A stretch of DNA of 64,000 nucleotides from Natronococcus sp. A-GB1 (lineage in GTDB: Archaea > Halobacteriota > Halobacteria > Halobacteriales > Natrialbaceae). Of this stretch, positions 8,772 to 17,254 are shown one piece after another. Below the pieces are notes generated by a model that had not been told where the DNA came from, did not search any database, and saw nothing but the letters and a program-made list of their open reading frames with translations. The position numbers and the translations under genes are program-made. How positions within the stretch are numbered: the first letter of the stretch is position 1; every line of letters starts with the position of its first letter. The DNA lies in the NCBI RefSeq assembly GCF_029688845.1, contig NZ_JARUKW010000016.1, forward strand, positions 1-64,000. The letters are read 5' to 3'.

Positions 8772-9848
8772 GTGAATTACACACAAAGTACGCGACGTGG
8801 GGTCCTCGCCCTCGGTGGCGCGGTCGCCCTCTCGGGGTGTGCCGGTCGGCTCAGCGGGAACGGGGACGGCGATCCGTCCGCGGAGGACGGGGTCGCGGTA
8901 GAGTCCGTATCGCTACTGCTCAACTGGAACATAGGTGGACTTCACACGCCCTACGTTGCCGCCCGCGAGAACGGGTTCTACGAGGAGGAGGGGTTTACCG
9001 ACGTCGAGTTCGAGAGCGGCGATGGCTCCGACTTCGCAGCGAACCAGGCCGGACTCGGCAACACCGAGTTCGCGATCTCGAGCGGTGACCAGATCCTGAC
9101 GGTCAACAGCAACGAGCTGTCCCCGCGGGCGGTCGGCATCGTTATGCAGCGAAACCCGAACGTCGTCTTCGCCGACCGCGAGGGGTTCGGCGAACTCACC
9201 GACCCCGACCAGCTCGAGGGCGTCACGGTCGGGAGCGGTCCGGGGATGGTCCGGACGATGACCGAGGCGTACCTCGATCATCACGACCTCCTCGACACCG
9301 TCGAGTACGTCGACGCCGGCTTCGACACCGTCCAGCAGCTGCTGGCCGGCGAGATCGACGTGGCGGGCGGCGTCTTCAGCGACGTCGTCGACGCCAGACA
9401 CCAGGACCGGGAGATCGACGTCCTCGAGATCGAAGACGCCGTCTCCTCCTACGGCCACCTGATCACGACTGACGAATCCTTCGCCGAGGAGAACCCGGAC
9501 ACGGTCGAGGCGTTCCTCCGGGCGACCGCGAGGGGCGCCGTCTGGGCGGCCCAGAATCCGGACGAGGCGATCGACCACCTCGTCGACGTCCAGCCCGAAC
9601 TCGAGGAGACCCGGGAGAACCAGGCCGACAAGTGGGAGGAGATGTACACCGGGTACATGCTCTCGGAGACGGTCGAGACGGAGGGCTGGGGAGCGAGCGC
9701 TCCGGAGCCGTGGGAGGAAACCCACGACGTGCTCGCCGACGGCGACGCCCTCGAGAACGAGGTCGACCCGGCCGACGTCTGGACGAACGACTACCTCGAC
9801 GCCGAGGACGAGTACGTCGCGGAGTTCGCCGACCGAATCGATGAGTAG
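8772..9848 (+). CDS. ABC transporter substrate-binding lipoprotein, NMT1/THI5 (SsuA/ThiY) family
   Basis: A 358-residue protein starting at GTG. The twin-arginine signal TRRGVLALGGAVALSGC ends in a lipobox, so it is exported by Tat and lipid-anchored outside. The mature part starts SVSLLLNWNIGGLHTPYVAA, the family signature, and has the two-lobe pattern (EGVTVGSGPGMVRTMTEAYL, then LAGEIDVAGGVFSD). Relatives bind pyrimidine thiamine precursors, sulfonates, nitrate or riboflavin. The ligand here is unknown. Upstream in-frame ATG codons at 8637 and later are rejected because the TATA box and the signal peptide both fit the later GTG. The permease follows after 39 bases. Confidence 0.9.
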   Translation: MNYTQSTRRGVLALGGAVALSGCAGRLSGNGDGDPSAEDGVAVESVSLLLNWNIGGLHTPYVAARENGFYEEEGFTDVEFESGDGSDFAANQAGLGNTEFAISSGDQILTVNSNELSPRAVGIVMQRNPNVVFADREGFGELTDPDQLEGVTVGSGPGMVRTMTEAYLDHHDLLDTVEYVDAGFDTVQQLLAGEIDVAGGVFSDVVDARHQDREIDVLEIEDAVSSYGHLITTDESFAEENPDTVEAFLRATARGAVWAAQNPDEAIDHLVDVQPELEETRENQADKWEEMYTGYMLSETVETEGWGASAPEPWEETHDVLADGDALENEVDPADVWTNDYLDAEDEYVAEFADRIDE

Positions 9849-9887
9849 CCGGCCCGCAGCACCCGAGAGTCGAGATCAACGCCCCGC

Positions 9888-10718
9888 ATGATCGACGAGC
9901 AGGCCGACCGACGCGGCGGGCGACGGCTCGAGCGGGTCCCGAGCAGTCGCGACGTCCTCGAGGGCTCCCAAACGGTCGTCCACGGGCTCGTGATGCGGCT
10001 GCTCCCGCCGACGATCGTGTTCGTCCTGTTGCTCTTGGCGTGGCACGGCGCCGTCGTCTACTACGACGTGCCGACGATCGTGTTGCCGTCGCCGGCCGAG
10101 GTCGGGGCGACGCTCGCCGAGACGTATCCGACGCTGCTCGGCGACGCCGCCGTCACGGCGGCAACGGCTGGAATCGGACTCGTCGCCGGCACCGTCGTCG
10201 GCGCCGGCCTCGCCTTCGCGATGATCGGCTCCCGTCGAGCGGCGAGCACGATCCTCCCGTACGTCGTCGCGCTCCGCATCGCGCCGGTGATCGCGATCGC
10301 CCCGCTGTTGTTCCTGTGGTTCGGCCGCGGCGTTCCCGCCCGAGCGCTGGTCGTCACCACGCTGACGGTGTTCCCGATCACGATCGCGACCCTCGACGGG
10401 CTTCGCGGCACCCCGGAGTCGTATCTCGAGCTACTGCGGACGGTCGACGCGTCGCCGACGGCGGTTTTCGTCCACGTTCGGATCCCCGCGGCCGCACCGA
10501 GCGTCTTCGCCGGACTCAAGATCGCCGCGACGCTGTCGGTCATCGGCGCGGTCGTCGCCGAGTTCGTCACGCTCAACGCCGGGCTCGGCTACCGGGTGTT
10601 CGAGACGGCGGCGTACCTCCGGACCGCGGAGACCTACGCCGCGCTGGTCGTCCTCTCCGTGGTCGGTATCGGCTTCTATCTCGTTCCCGTCGCCCTCGAG
10701 CGCGCGTTCTGGCACTGA
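9888..10718 (+). CDS. ABC transporter permease, ThiX/SsuC type (first of two)
   Basis: A 276-residue protein with about six membrane segments. The first is near 34-55 (PTIVFVLLLLAWHGAVVYY) and later ones include AAVTAATAGIGLVAGTVVGAG and TLSVIGAVVAEFVTL. The cytoplasmic coupling loop reads ELLRTVDASPTAVFVHVRIPAAAPSVFAGLKIA, which carries the EAA-type motif that contacts the ATPase. It pairs with the binding protein just upstream. It converges on a second permease gene of the same family, with 32 bases between the stops. Confidence 0.9.
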   Translation: MIDEQADRRGGRRLERVPSSRDVLEGSQTVVHGLVMRLLPPTIVFVLLLLAWHGAVVYYDVPTIVLPSPAEVGATLAETYPTLLGDAAVTAATAGIGLVAGTVVGAGLAFAMIGSRRAASTILPYVVALRIAPVIAIAPLLFLWFGRGVPARALVVTTLTVFPITIATLDGLRGTPESYLELLRTVDASPTAVFVHVRIPAAAPSVFAGLKIAATLSVIGAVVAEFVTLNAGLGYRVFETAAYLRTAETYAALVVLSVVGIGFYLVPVALERAFWH

Positions 10719-10750
10719 TCGTGACACGGTTCCCTGGTTCTGAACGGGCG

Positions 10751-11527
10751 TCAGTCGAGGGTCTCGAGCCCGAGCCGTTCGTGGACGCGTCGCTGGACGA
10801 GGACGACGATCCCGTACAGCGCCAGTCCCACGAGCAACAGGACGACAAGCGCCGCGAGCATGACGTCGGGGCGAACGTTCTCCGACCCCATCAGGATGAG
10901 AAATCCCAGCCCGTTGTCGGCGACGACCCACTCCGCGACGACCGCGCCGACGACCGCGAGGGTCACCGACTGTTTCAGGCCGGCGAAGATGTCGGGGACT
11001 GCGTAGGGAACGTCGACGTACAGAATCCGCTCGATCGGCCCGGCGTCGACCGACCGCAGCAGGTCGTGGTGGGCCGTCGGCGTGCGATCGAGCCCCGCCG
11101 CGGTGTTCAACACGAGCGGGAAGAAGGTGATGAGCGCGACGAAGACGATCGCCGTCGTCATTCCCGTGCCCAGATAGATGAGCAACAGCGGGGCGATCGC
11201 GAGCTTCGGCAACACCCGGACCGTCACGAGGTAGGGATAGACCGCCCGGCGAAACCACGGGACGTACGCGACGAAGGCGGCGAGGGCGATTCCCGCCCCG
11301 ATTCCGACCGCGCCGCCGTAGACGACCTTCTCGAGGGTAAACAGCGCGTTCACGAGGTACAGCTCCGGATTGCCGGCCAGCCGCGCGACGACGGCGTCGG
11401 GAGCGGGAAGGAGAAACGGCGGGATGTCGCCGAGGGCCGTCAGCGCCCACCAAAGTGCAACGCCCGCACAGAGCGCGCTCGCGGGGTAGACGGCGCGACT
11501 TCCGCCGACGCCGATCCGTTCAGTCAT
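10751..11527 (-). CDS. ABC transporter permease, ThiX/SsuC type (second of two)
   Basis: A 258-residue membrane protein of the same family as the convergent permease. The coupling loop is HHDLLRSVDAGPIERILYVDVPYAVPDIFAGLKQS, followed by VTLAVVGAVVAEWVVADNGLG. The start at 11527 (MTERIG) overlaps the end of the ATPase gene by 8 bases, so the two are cotranscribed. With the first permease it could form a heterodimeric channel, or each may serve a separate binding protein. Confidence 0.88.
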   Translation of the reverse strand: MTERIGVGGSRAVYPASALCAGVALWWALTALGDIPPFLLPAPDAVVARLAGNPELYLVNALFTLEKVVYGGAVGIGAGIALAAFVAYVPWFRRAVYPYLVTVRVLPKLAIAPLLLIYLGTGMTTAIVFVALITFFPLVLNTAAGLDRTPTAHHDLLRSVDAGPIERILYVDVPYAVPDIFAGLKQSVTLAVVGAVVAEWVVADNGLGFLILMGSENVRPDVMLAALVVLLLVGLALYGIVVLVQRRVHERLGLETLD

Positions 11528-12263
11528 AGCTCTCGTGCAGCGTCCGGCGGACGGCCGCAACCTGTTCTTGGAACGCCCCCGAGCCGAGCGATTCCGTGTC
11601 CCGGGGTTCAGGAAGGTCGATGTCGAACGTCGCCTCGATCCGTCCCGGCTGATCGCGCATCACGACGCACCGATCACCGAGGAACACCGCCTCGGGGACG
11701 CTGTGAGTGACGAAGACGATCGTCTTCCGCTCGCGACGCCAGAGCGACCTGATCTCGACGCCGAGCTCGTCGCGGGTGATCTCGTCGAGTTCGCCGAACG
11801 GCTCGTCCATCAACAGCACGTCCGCCCCGAGGTGGATCGCTCGAGCGATGGCGACACGCTGTTTCATCCCGCCCGAGAGCGCGGCCGGCCGGGCGTCCTC
11901 GAACCCGTCGAGCCCCATCGTCTCGAGCAACGCCCGCGCGCCCTCGCGAGCCGGTGGCTTGTCGGCCATTTTCCGGAGAAAGACGACGTTCTCGAGGGCG
12001 CTTTTCCAGGGGAGCAGCGTGTGTTGCTGGAAGACGAACCCGACGTCGCCCGCCTCCTGTGCGACCGACGGCGATCGGCCGTCGATGGTCACGCGCCCGG
12101 TCGTCGGCTCCTGGAGCCCGCCGATCGCGCGCAGCAGCGTCGTCTTCCCGCAGCCCGAGGGGCCGACGACGGTGACGAACTCCCCGTCGTCGACCCCGAA
12201 ATCGACGTCGGCGACCGCGGTGAACTCGTCGAACGCGATGCCGACGCTCTCGAGGTCGATCAC
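11520..12263 (-). CDS. ABC transporter ATP-binding protein, SsuB/TauB/ThiZ type
   Basis: A complete 247-residue nucleotide-binding domain. Walker A GPSGCGKTT is near residue 34, the Q-loop region VFQQHTLLPWKSALENV near 78, the signature LSGGMKQR near 128, Walker B LLMDEPFGELD near 150 and the switch His in FVTHSVPEA near 187. It is the only ATPase in the locus, so it must serve both permeases unless another gene elsewhere helps. Its start overlaps the stop of the helix-turn-helix fusion gene by 4 bases. Confidence 0.93.
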   Translation of the reverse strand: MIDLESVGIAFDEFTAVADVDFGVDDGEFVTVVGPSGCGKTTLLRAIGGLQEPTTGRVTIDGRSPSVAQEAGDVGFVFQQHTLLPWKSALENVVFLRKMADKPPAREGARALLETMGLDGFEDARPAALSGGMKQRVAIARAIHLGADVLLMDEPFGELDEITRDELGVEIRSLWRRERKTIVFVTHSVPEAVFLGDRCVVMRDQPGRIEATFDIDLPEPRDTESLGSGAFQEQVAAVRRTLHESYD

Positions 12264-13525
12264 GTTCCCTCCGCGAGCAGCTCCCCCTGCTCGAGCGCCG
12301 TTCGGAGTCGATCCCAGGTTCGCTCGCGCTGCCAGCCCCAGCCGCGTTCGCGCGTGTCGTCGCTGTGCCCGAACTCCCGGACCGCTCGCTCGAACGTCTC
12401 CCGAACGCGCTCGGGCTCGTCGTCGCCGCGATCGGCGATTCGCGCCGCTGCCGGGTCGGGGTCGCGGGTCGCCTCCCGCCAGCCGCCGGCCGTCCCCGCG
12501 AGGAGGGACTCGAGCGACGACCGACGCCGCTCCAGCGCCTGTTCTCGGGCGACAATCGTCGGCCCGTAGACCGGGAAGTGGTCGGTGAGCAACAGCGTGT
12601 CGACGGTCTCGCCGCGTTCCTCGAGCTGTCGCGGGTCGGTGATGGAGCCGGTGACGACGTCGGCCTCGCCGGCTAGCAGCGCCGTCCGTTCCTCGCCGGT
12701 CGTCTCCTCGATCTCGAGATCCCCCTCGAGGGCCGTCTGGGAGACGAACAGACGACCGAGCACTCCCGTCTCGGAACGGGCGGGCATGCCGATCCGCTGG
12801 CCTCGAAGCTGGTCGACGCCGCGAAGCTCCGCGCCGAAGACGTCGCGGGTGGAGTACAGCACCGTCATCGCGCGCTGGTAAAGGACCGCGATCGGTACGA
12901 TCGGTACGCCGGCCGCCCTGGCCCGGAGGACGGTCGCGGCGCCGGCGACCGCGACGTCCGCCTCGCCGGCGGCGATCCGATCGACCGCGCGTCGGGATCC
13001 CTCATGGTGTTCGAACCCGACGCCGACCCCGTACTCGTCGTACCAGCCCGACTCGGCGGCCGCGTACAGCGGAACGTGAAGCCCGTTCGGTCGCCAGTTC
13101 AGCGCGACGGTCATCTTCGGCTCGTCAGCCGCCTTTGGCTCCCGGTTCGTCGCGTCCTCCCGGAAGATCTCGTCCGCCCGCTCGAGCAGCGTCGCCGCGT
13201 GTCGCTCGTACACCCGACGGCGGCTCGAGGCGAGGTCATCGGTTGGTCGCCACGCCGACGGCGGCCGTCCCTGGTTGACGCTCGCGACCGTGGAGCGCTC
13301 GATCAGTCCGTCGGCCTCGAGCCGGGTGACCGCGTCGCTGATCGGCGATCGGCTCAGCTCGGTTCCGACCCGGAGCTGGATCGTCGTCGCGGGGTCGTCC
13401 TCGCGGTCGGCCCGCAACAACAGGTATGCCAGGACCCGTGCGGGCGTCCGTCCGAGCCCGACGGCGAGGTCGTCGACGATCGGTCGATCCTCGTCGTCGA
13501 GCACCCAGAACGTTCGCGAACGCAT
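12260..13525 (-). CDS. Winged-helix regulator fused to an NMT1/THI5-type ligand-binding domain
   Basis: A 421-residue fusion. Residues about 1-95 form a TrmB/MarR-like winged helix (LGRTPARVLAYLLLR, then TELSRSPISDAVTRLEADGLIERSTV as the helix-turn-helix, then a wing rich in proline and arginine). A linker runs to about 130. Residues about 133-400 are a full NMT1/THI5 binding protein: MTVALNWRPNGLHVPLYAAA, GEADVAVAGAATVLRA, LRGQRIGMPARSETGVLG. There is no signal peptide or lipobox, so the binding domain is cytoplasmic and probably senses the transported compound. It is first in the operon with the ATPase and second permease. Operator-like repeats lie 5-32 bases before its ATG. Confidence 0.88.
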   Translation of the reverse strand: MRSRTFWVLDDEDRPIVDDLAVGLGRTPARVLAYLLLRADREDDPATTIQLRVGTELSRSPISDAVTRLEADGLIERSTVASVNQGRPPSAWRPTDDLASSRRRVYERHAATLLERADEIFREDATNREPKAADEPKMTVALNWRPNGLHVPLYAAAESGWYDEYGVGVGFEHHEGSRRAVDRIAAGEADVAVAGAATVLRARAAGVPIVPIAVLYQRAMTVLYSTRDVFGAELRGVDQLRGQRIGMPARSETGVLGRLFVSQTALEGDLEIEETTGEERTALLAGEADVVTGSITDPRQLEERGETVDTLLLTDHFPVYGPTIVAREQALERRRSSLESLLAGTAGGWREATRDPDPAAARIADRGDDEPERVRETFERAVREFGHSDDTRERGWGWQRERTWDRLRTALEQGELLAEGT

Positions 13526-13529
13526 TCGT

Positions 13530-13557
13530 CATAACGGATTATGTGAGACCGCATAAT
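13530..13557. promoter_or_regulatory. Operator-like repeat in promoter of the winged-helix fusion gene
   Basis: CATAACGGAT (13530-13539) is followed by an inverted pair ATTATG (13538-13543) and CATAAT (13552-13557). On the minus strand this reads ATTATGCGGTCT and then ATCCGTTATG. Both elements recur in the control region at 8406-8517. The site sits where a bound protein would block transcription start, consistent with autoregulation. Confidence 0.55.
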
Positions 13558-13612
13558 GGTACCCCCGCCGTTCGCTCGATACCAGAGACCGTCCTCAAAA
13601 AACTGGGCGTCG

Positions 13613-13777
13613 CTACCGGTGGTTCGCCGCACGGTGGTCGACTCGCGTCGGCTTGACCTTGCCGTGTTGCTCGAGCTCGTGGGCGTTGAGTCGCCGCTGG
13701 AGGTCGGCGCTCGAGGTGACGGCGAAGTACATTTCACACACTGGACACTTATCGACGAGTAGATCGTTCGAACTCAT
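13613..13777 (-). CDS. Small C2H2-like zinc-finger protein
   Basis: A 54-residue protein starting MSSNDLLVDK. One finger is visible: C-x2-C (KCPVCEMYF), then H-x4-H (LNAHELEQH) after a 16-residue spacer (FAVTSSADLQRRLNAH). The C-terminus is basic. Single-finger small proteins are common in haloarchaea, some with regulatory roles, but no specific function can be assigned. Upstream on its strand a TATA-like TAAAAAGG lies near 13875-13885, which would imply a leader of about 80 bases. Confidence 0.7.
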   Translation of the reverse strand: MSSNDLLVDKCPVCEMYFAVTSSADLQRRLNAHELEQHGKVKPTRVDHRAANHR

Positions 13778-14032
13778 AGTAGTAGTCTTCGGAGTCGAGT
13801 ACGCGGTTTTCGGAACGTTCGACAGTCGTGCAAGGGACTCAGGAAGAATGACGAACCTCATTGCGTGAGCCGGTCCCTTTTTACCGGGATCGAGTGCATC
13901 CGATACCGCGGTATGCGGCACCCTGAGGGCTGAGAACAGTCGAACCGGTGATTGCTAGCGAACCGCTTTCGTCATCGGGCACGGCTACTGGCCCGTCCGA
14001 GGATTCATTACTGTGGTAGACAATAGCTACCT

Positions 14033-14212
14033 ATGGATCCGTACACCGACGATCTCCGACTGCCGCGGGCCCGCCTCGAGCCGGACACGCGGGCGACCGT
14101 TCGCTGTCGGAACTGCCAGGCAACGTTTTCCCGGCGGGACGTTGACCTCCCGACAAAGGGAACGCTTCGGTGCCCCGAGTGTCACTCCGGCCCGATCGAC
14201 GACCTCGACTGA
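14033..14212 (+). CDS. Small zinc-ribbon protein (59 residues)
   Basis: ATG at 14033 to TGA at 14212 encodes MDPYTDDLRLPRARLEPDTR followed by a zinc ribbon with C-x2-C (VRCRNCQATF) and, 20 residues on, C-x2-C-H (RCPECHSG). The compact four-cysteine ribbon, codon use and acidic C-terminus support a real gene despite its size. Function unknown; similar minis bind nucleic acid or partner proteins. It precedes the zinc-ribbon membrane protein gene at 14419 on the same strand. Confidence 0.7.
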   Translation: MDPYTDDLRLPRARLEPDTRATVRCRNCQATFSRRDVDLPTKGTLRCPECHSGPIDDLD

Positions 14213-14418
14213 GGCGGAACGGCGTCCACCGGTGCCGACGACGCTACTGGCTGCCCGTGGACAGGCAACGCAAGGTCGGTAGCCCGCCTGACAACGCTAT
14301 CGAGTCCGTCACTGGGCAGGACCTCGAGAAATCTGGGTACGGTCTCGTCGAGGGCAGATCGTTCGAATCCGTCGCGAACGTTTTTGCCGTACAGCGTGGT
14401 ACCCTCTCACAGTACCCA

Positions 14419-15294
14419 ATGCGCCTCTCTCCCATAGATGTCGGATCCGTTCGACAGCCGGAGTACACGGGCGAGAACCGCTGTCTACCGTGTACGGCCG
14501 TCAACGCGGTGATCGCACTCGTCCTGGCGGCGACGCTGGGAATCGTTACGACTAGCCTACTTGGGGTGGTCGCGCTCGGCGGCTTCCTCGCGGCGATCTA
14601 CCTCCGTGGCTATCTCGTCCCGGGAACGCCGGCACTCACTGAGCGCTACCTTCCGGCGTCGATCCTTCGGCTGTTCGGAAAGGAACCGATCGCATCCCGT
14701 TCGCTCGAGGGAACCTCTTCGGAGACGCCCTGGGAGCAACTCGCCGCTGCCGGGGTCGCTGACCGACCGTCCGAGGGAACACTCTCGTTGACCGACTGGT
14801 TCCGAGAGGCGTTCCGCGTTGAAGTCAGTCGCCGCGAGTCGGCGCCGGGAGCCGACGACGTCGAGGCGCTCGCAGCGGTCTCCGAGGCCGTCGAACGCGG
14901 GCCGCGGGCATACTCGATCGATGGCAACCGGCTCCTCCGCTGGGAGTCCGACGCCGCGCTCGTCGCCGACGCCGCGTCCGCGTCGGTCCTCCGTGAGACG
15001 GTCGATGACTGGTCGGATCTCGAGCGTGACGACCGCCTGGCGCTTCTCGAGCGGATCCGGCTCCTGCTCGAGCGCTGTCCGAGCTGTGACGGGCCGGTCG
15101 ATCGAAACGACGAACGGATCGACCCGTGCTGCCAGCCCCCACACGTCGCCGTCTGGACGGTCTGTCGGGACTGTGACGCCGTCCTCGCGGACGTGACCGC
15201 ACCCGAAGCGGACGCCGAGGCGTGGGTGGGACTACTCGGAGTCGACACGAACGAACCGACTCGAACCGACGTGCCGGAAGCGGTCGAGGGCTAG
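14419..15294 (+). CDS. Membrane protein with C-terminal zinc ribbon, uncharacterised
   Basis: A 291-residue protein starting MRLSPIDVGSVRQPEY. It has an N-terminal C-x2-C (NRCLPCTAVN), then two close hydrophobic segments at about 30-70 (VNAVIALVLAATLGIVTT and LLGVVALGGFLAAIYL). A long soluble region follows, ending in a second metal site: C-x2-C (RCPSCDGPV), CC (DPCCQPPH) and C-x2-C (TVCRDCDAV). This layout recurs in haloarchaeal hypothetical proteins; I know no function. The open frame extends upstream to 14170 but has no coding-like character there. Confidence 0.75.
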   Translation: MRLSPIDVGSVRQPEYTGENRCLPCTAVNAVIALVLAATLGIVTTSLLGVVALGGFLAAIYLRGYLVPGTPALTERYLPASILRLFGKEPIASRSLEGTSSETPWEQLAAAGVADRPSEGTLSLTDWFREAFRVEVSRRESAPGADDVEALAAVSEAVERGPRAYSIDGNRLLRWESDAALVADAASASVLRETVDDWSDLERDDRLALLERIRLLLERCPSCDGPVDRNDERIDPCCQPPHVAVWTVCRDCDAVLADVTAPEADAEAWVGLLGVDTNEPTRTDVPEAVEG

Positions 15295-15455
15295 TCGAGA
15301 TCCCGACGATTCGCTCGGCATACCTGCCCGCCGCTCGGGTCTTCTCCAAGGACTCAGTTTCTGCCTGGGTTCGTTCAACCCACTCCACTTGTATTTTAGA
15401 GAGACTATTAAATTAAACAGAAGGTATATGATGAATTACTTCATTTTGGACTTGT

Positions 15456-16187
15456 ATGGATCGGCGCACGTTCCTCACGGGGGTCGGGACCGCTGCAGGA
15501 GGGGCAGTCGCGTTCGACCGTGGTGTGCGCCGCGTTCGCGCGCCGGAGACGATAACCATCGCCGTCTACCAGACGGACGGGCTCACGACCGGGTTCGAGG
15601 AGAGCGGACAGCGACGGGACACGGGTCAGCGCCTCGCCGAATCGGGAGTGCGGGATATTCTCGAACCGCGGTTTGCGAACTCGTTCGAACTGATCGACGA
15701 GGCCCTGACCGTTCCGGAGGAGGTGACGACGCTGCCGTCGACGCTGTCGACGTTCGGCGACGAGATGCCGGCCGCGAGGCGGTCGCTCGTGAACTGGGCC
15801 AAGTACAGCCGAGCGCGATCGTCCGTCGACAGCCACCTCCTCCTCTCGCACCACCCGGAGATCAGTTCGGGCAACGGTATCGCGTCCCCCGCGATTCTTC
15901 CGACGTGCTGTGAACCGATCGACCGCTACGGGATCACCTGGATGGCTGCCGAGGGGACGAACCGCGTCGAGGCGGCCGTCGCCGAGACGATCGCCCACGA
16001 GATCGGCCACACAATCGGACTCCAGCACTCCCACGGCGCGAACATCGGTGACGCCATCTCGGTTATGCTGACGAGTTCGTACGCGCGACGCGTCGGTCGA
16101 AACCTCTTCGGAGACCGCGTTCAGCCGGCTGATCGTCGGGTCTCCGAGTTGAACGACGATATCACCGATCGCCATCTGCGAGTGTAA
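15456..16187 (+). CDS. Tat-exported metzincin-like zinc metalloprotease
   Basis: A 243-residue protein. The N-terminus MDRRTFLTGVGTAAGGAVAF is a twin-arginine signal, so it is exported folded. His181, Glu182, His185 and His191 form H-E-x2-H-x2-G-x2-H (HEIGHTIGLQH), the metzincin zinc site. SVMLTSSY, about 20 residues later, could be the Met-turn. The two cysteines in LPTCCEPI could form or join a disulfide. The size matches small archaemetzincin or matrixin-like domains, but no specific family is recognised. AT-rich promoter sequence lies at 15385-15440. It stands alone on its strand. Confidence 0.82.
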   Translation: MDRRTFLTGVGTAAGGAVAFDRGVRRVRAPETITIAVYQTDGLTTGFEESGQRRDTGQRLAESGVRDILEPRFANSFELIDEALTVPEEVTTLPSTLSTFGDEMPAARRSLVNWAKYSRARSSVDSHLLLSHHPEISSGNGIASPAILPTCCEPIDRYGITWMAAEGTNRVEAAVAETIAHEIGHTIGLQHSHGANIGDAISVMLTSSYARRVGRNLFGDRVQPADRRVSELNDDITDRHLRV

Positions 16188-16377
16188 TCGGGTTCGATCG
16201 ACGACTCCCCGCTCGGAAATCGACGTCGAGCGCAGAGATACTCGAGCGGTTCCAGCTCAACGTTACAACTGCTCCCGGCTCCGCCGAGTCCACGGCGGAA
16301 GCGGCGGTTTCCGGCAGGCCGACGCTCCGTGGCCGAATCGCAGCGAAGCTGCTTTCGCCACCGCTTGATCCACCCTG

Positions 16378-17145
16378 CTATCTCGTCCGACAGCGGCTGT
16401 ACTCGACTTCGTCCCCGGTGACGAAAGCGCAGAGTGTCGCCCGTGCGAGATGGCCGTTCCGGCGGACGTGGTGTTCGGTGACGAGAGGGAGGGGAACGGG
16501 ACGGAACCCGTCGGCACGCATCGAGCGGAAACTGGTGTCCTGTCCGACCGGTGTCTCTCCACGAAACACGGACAGTCGGCCGTCCTCGTCGCGACTGTAC
16601 CGATACCGGAACGCCGCCGGCTCGGGGCCGGGACAGCGTAACGTTTCGACGCTCTCGAGGACCGCGACGGTCTCGCCGCCGACGTCGAGGACCAGCGAGG
16701 GATCGTCGCCGTTTGCGGCCGTTTCGTACCACTCGATTCGACCGGGGGTCCCGAGACAGGCGAAGCTGTCGTCGGTCAGTCCGATCCGGTCCTCGACGGC
16801 GTAAAACTGCCTGGCACCGTCGCGTCGGGACGCGAGGAGGAACGGCGACTCGAGAACCTCCCTCAGCTCGTCTTTCGTCCACCGGTCCGCAACGAGTACC
16901 GGAACGTGTCCCCGATGCACAGCGGTCGCGATCCTCGAGACGATAGTCAGTGGCGCACTGTCGGGTGGGTAGACGAGGTGCAACGGCGCGTCGACGCCGG
17001 CAAACGCCGTCGGGTCGCTGACGGCAAGCGTCGCGTCGCCGTCCGACCGGAGCGTGAATCCTCGGTTCTCGAGATCGTCTGTTATGACGTCGAGGCGACG
17101 AGTCGCTGGATGGACCATCACCTCGAGTAGCGGGCCGAGGAGCAT
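16378..17145 (-). CDS. Uncharacterised haloarchaeal protein
   Basis: A soluble protein of about 255 residues. MVHPATRRLDV at residue 10 is an equally good start (17118). It has alternating strands and short helices (DVITDDLENRGFTLRSD, HVPVLVADRWTKDELREVLESPFLL) and an aromatic beta-rich C-terminal half. No catalytic motif, membrane segment or cysteine cluster is visible. It is divergent from the SDR gene, starts 110 bases apart. No function assigned. Confidence 0.65.
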   Translation of the reverse strand: MLLGPLLEVMVHPATRRLDVITDDLENRGFTLRSDGDATLAVSDPTAFAGVDAPLHLVYPPDSAPLTIVSRIATAVHRGHVPVLVADRWTKDELREVLESPFLLASRRDGARQFYAVEDRIGLTDDSFACLGTPGRIEWYETAANGDDPSLVLDVGGETVAVLESVETLRCPGPEPAAFRYRYSRDEDGRLSVFRGETPVGQDTSFRSMRADGFRPVPLPLVTEHHVRRNGHLARATLCAFVTGDEVEYSRCRTR

Positions 17146-17254
17146 AACGCTTCTCGCGACCGAACGATCGAGTTCGCGGCGGGAACCGCGTTCGGATCAC
17201 GCCACTATTGTTTCGGCTGTTACTATCCCTCCACCGGTCGATCATTCCGAACGT

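Noticed and set aside
13905-13975. Possible thiamine pyrophosphate riboswitch (GGCTGAGA followed by GAACC)
   Set aside because: The second arm (the GAT...GCG...AGGG pattern) cannot be aligned. The downstream gene is a zinc-ribbon mini protein and the strand is opposite to the ABC operon. A covariance-model search would settle it.
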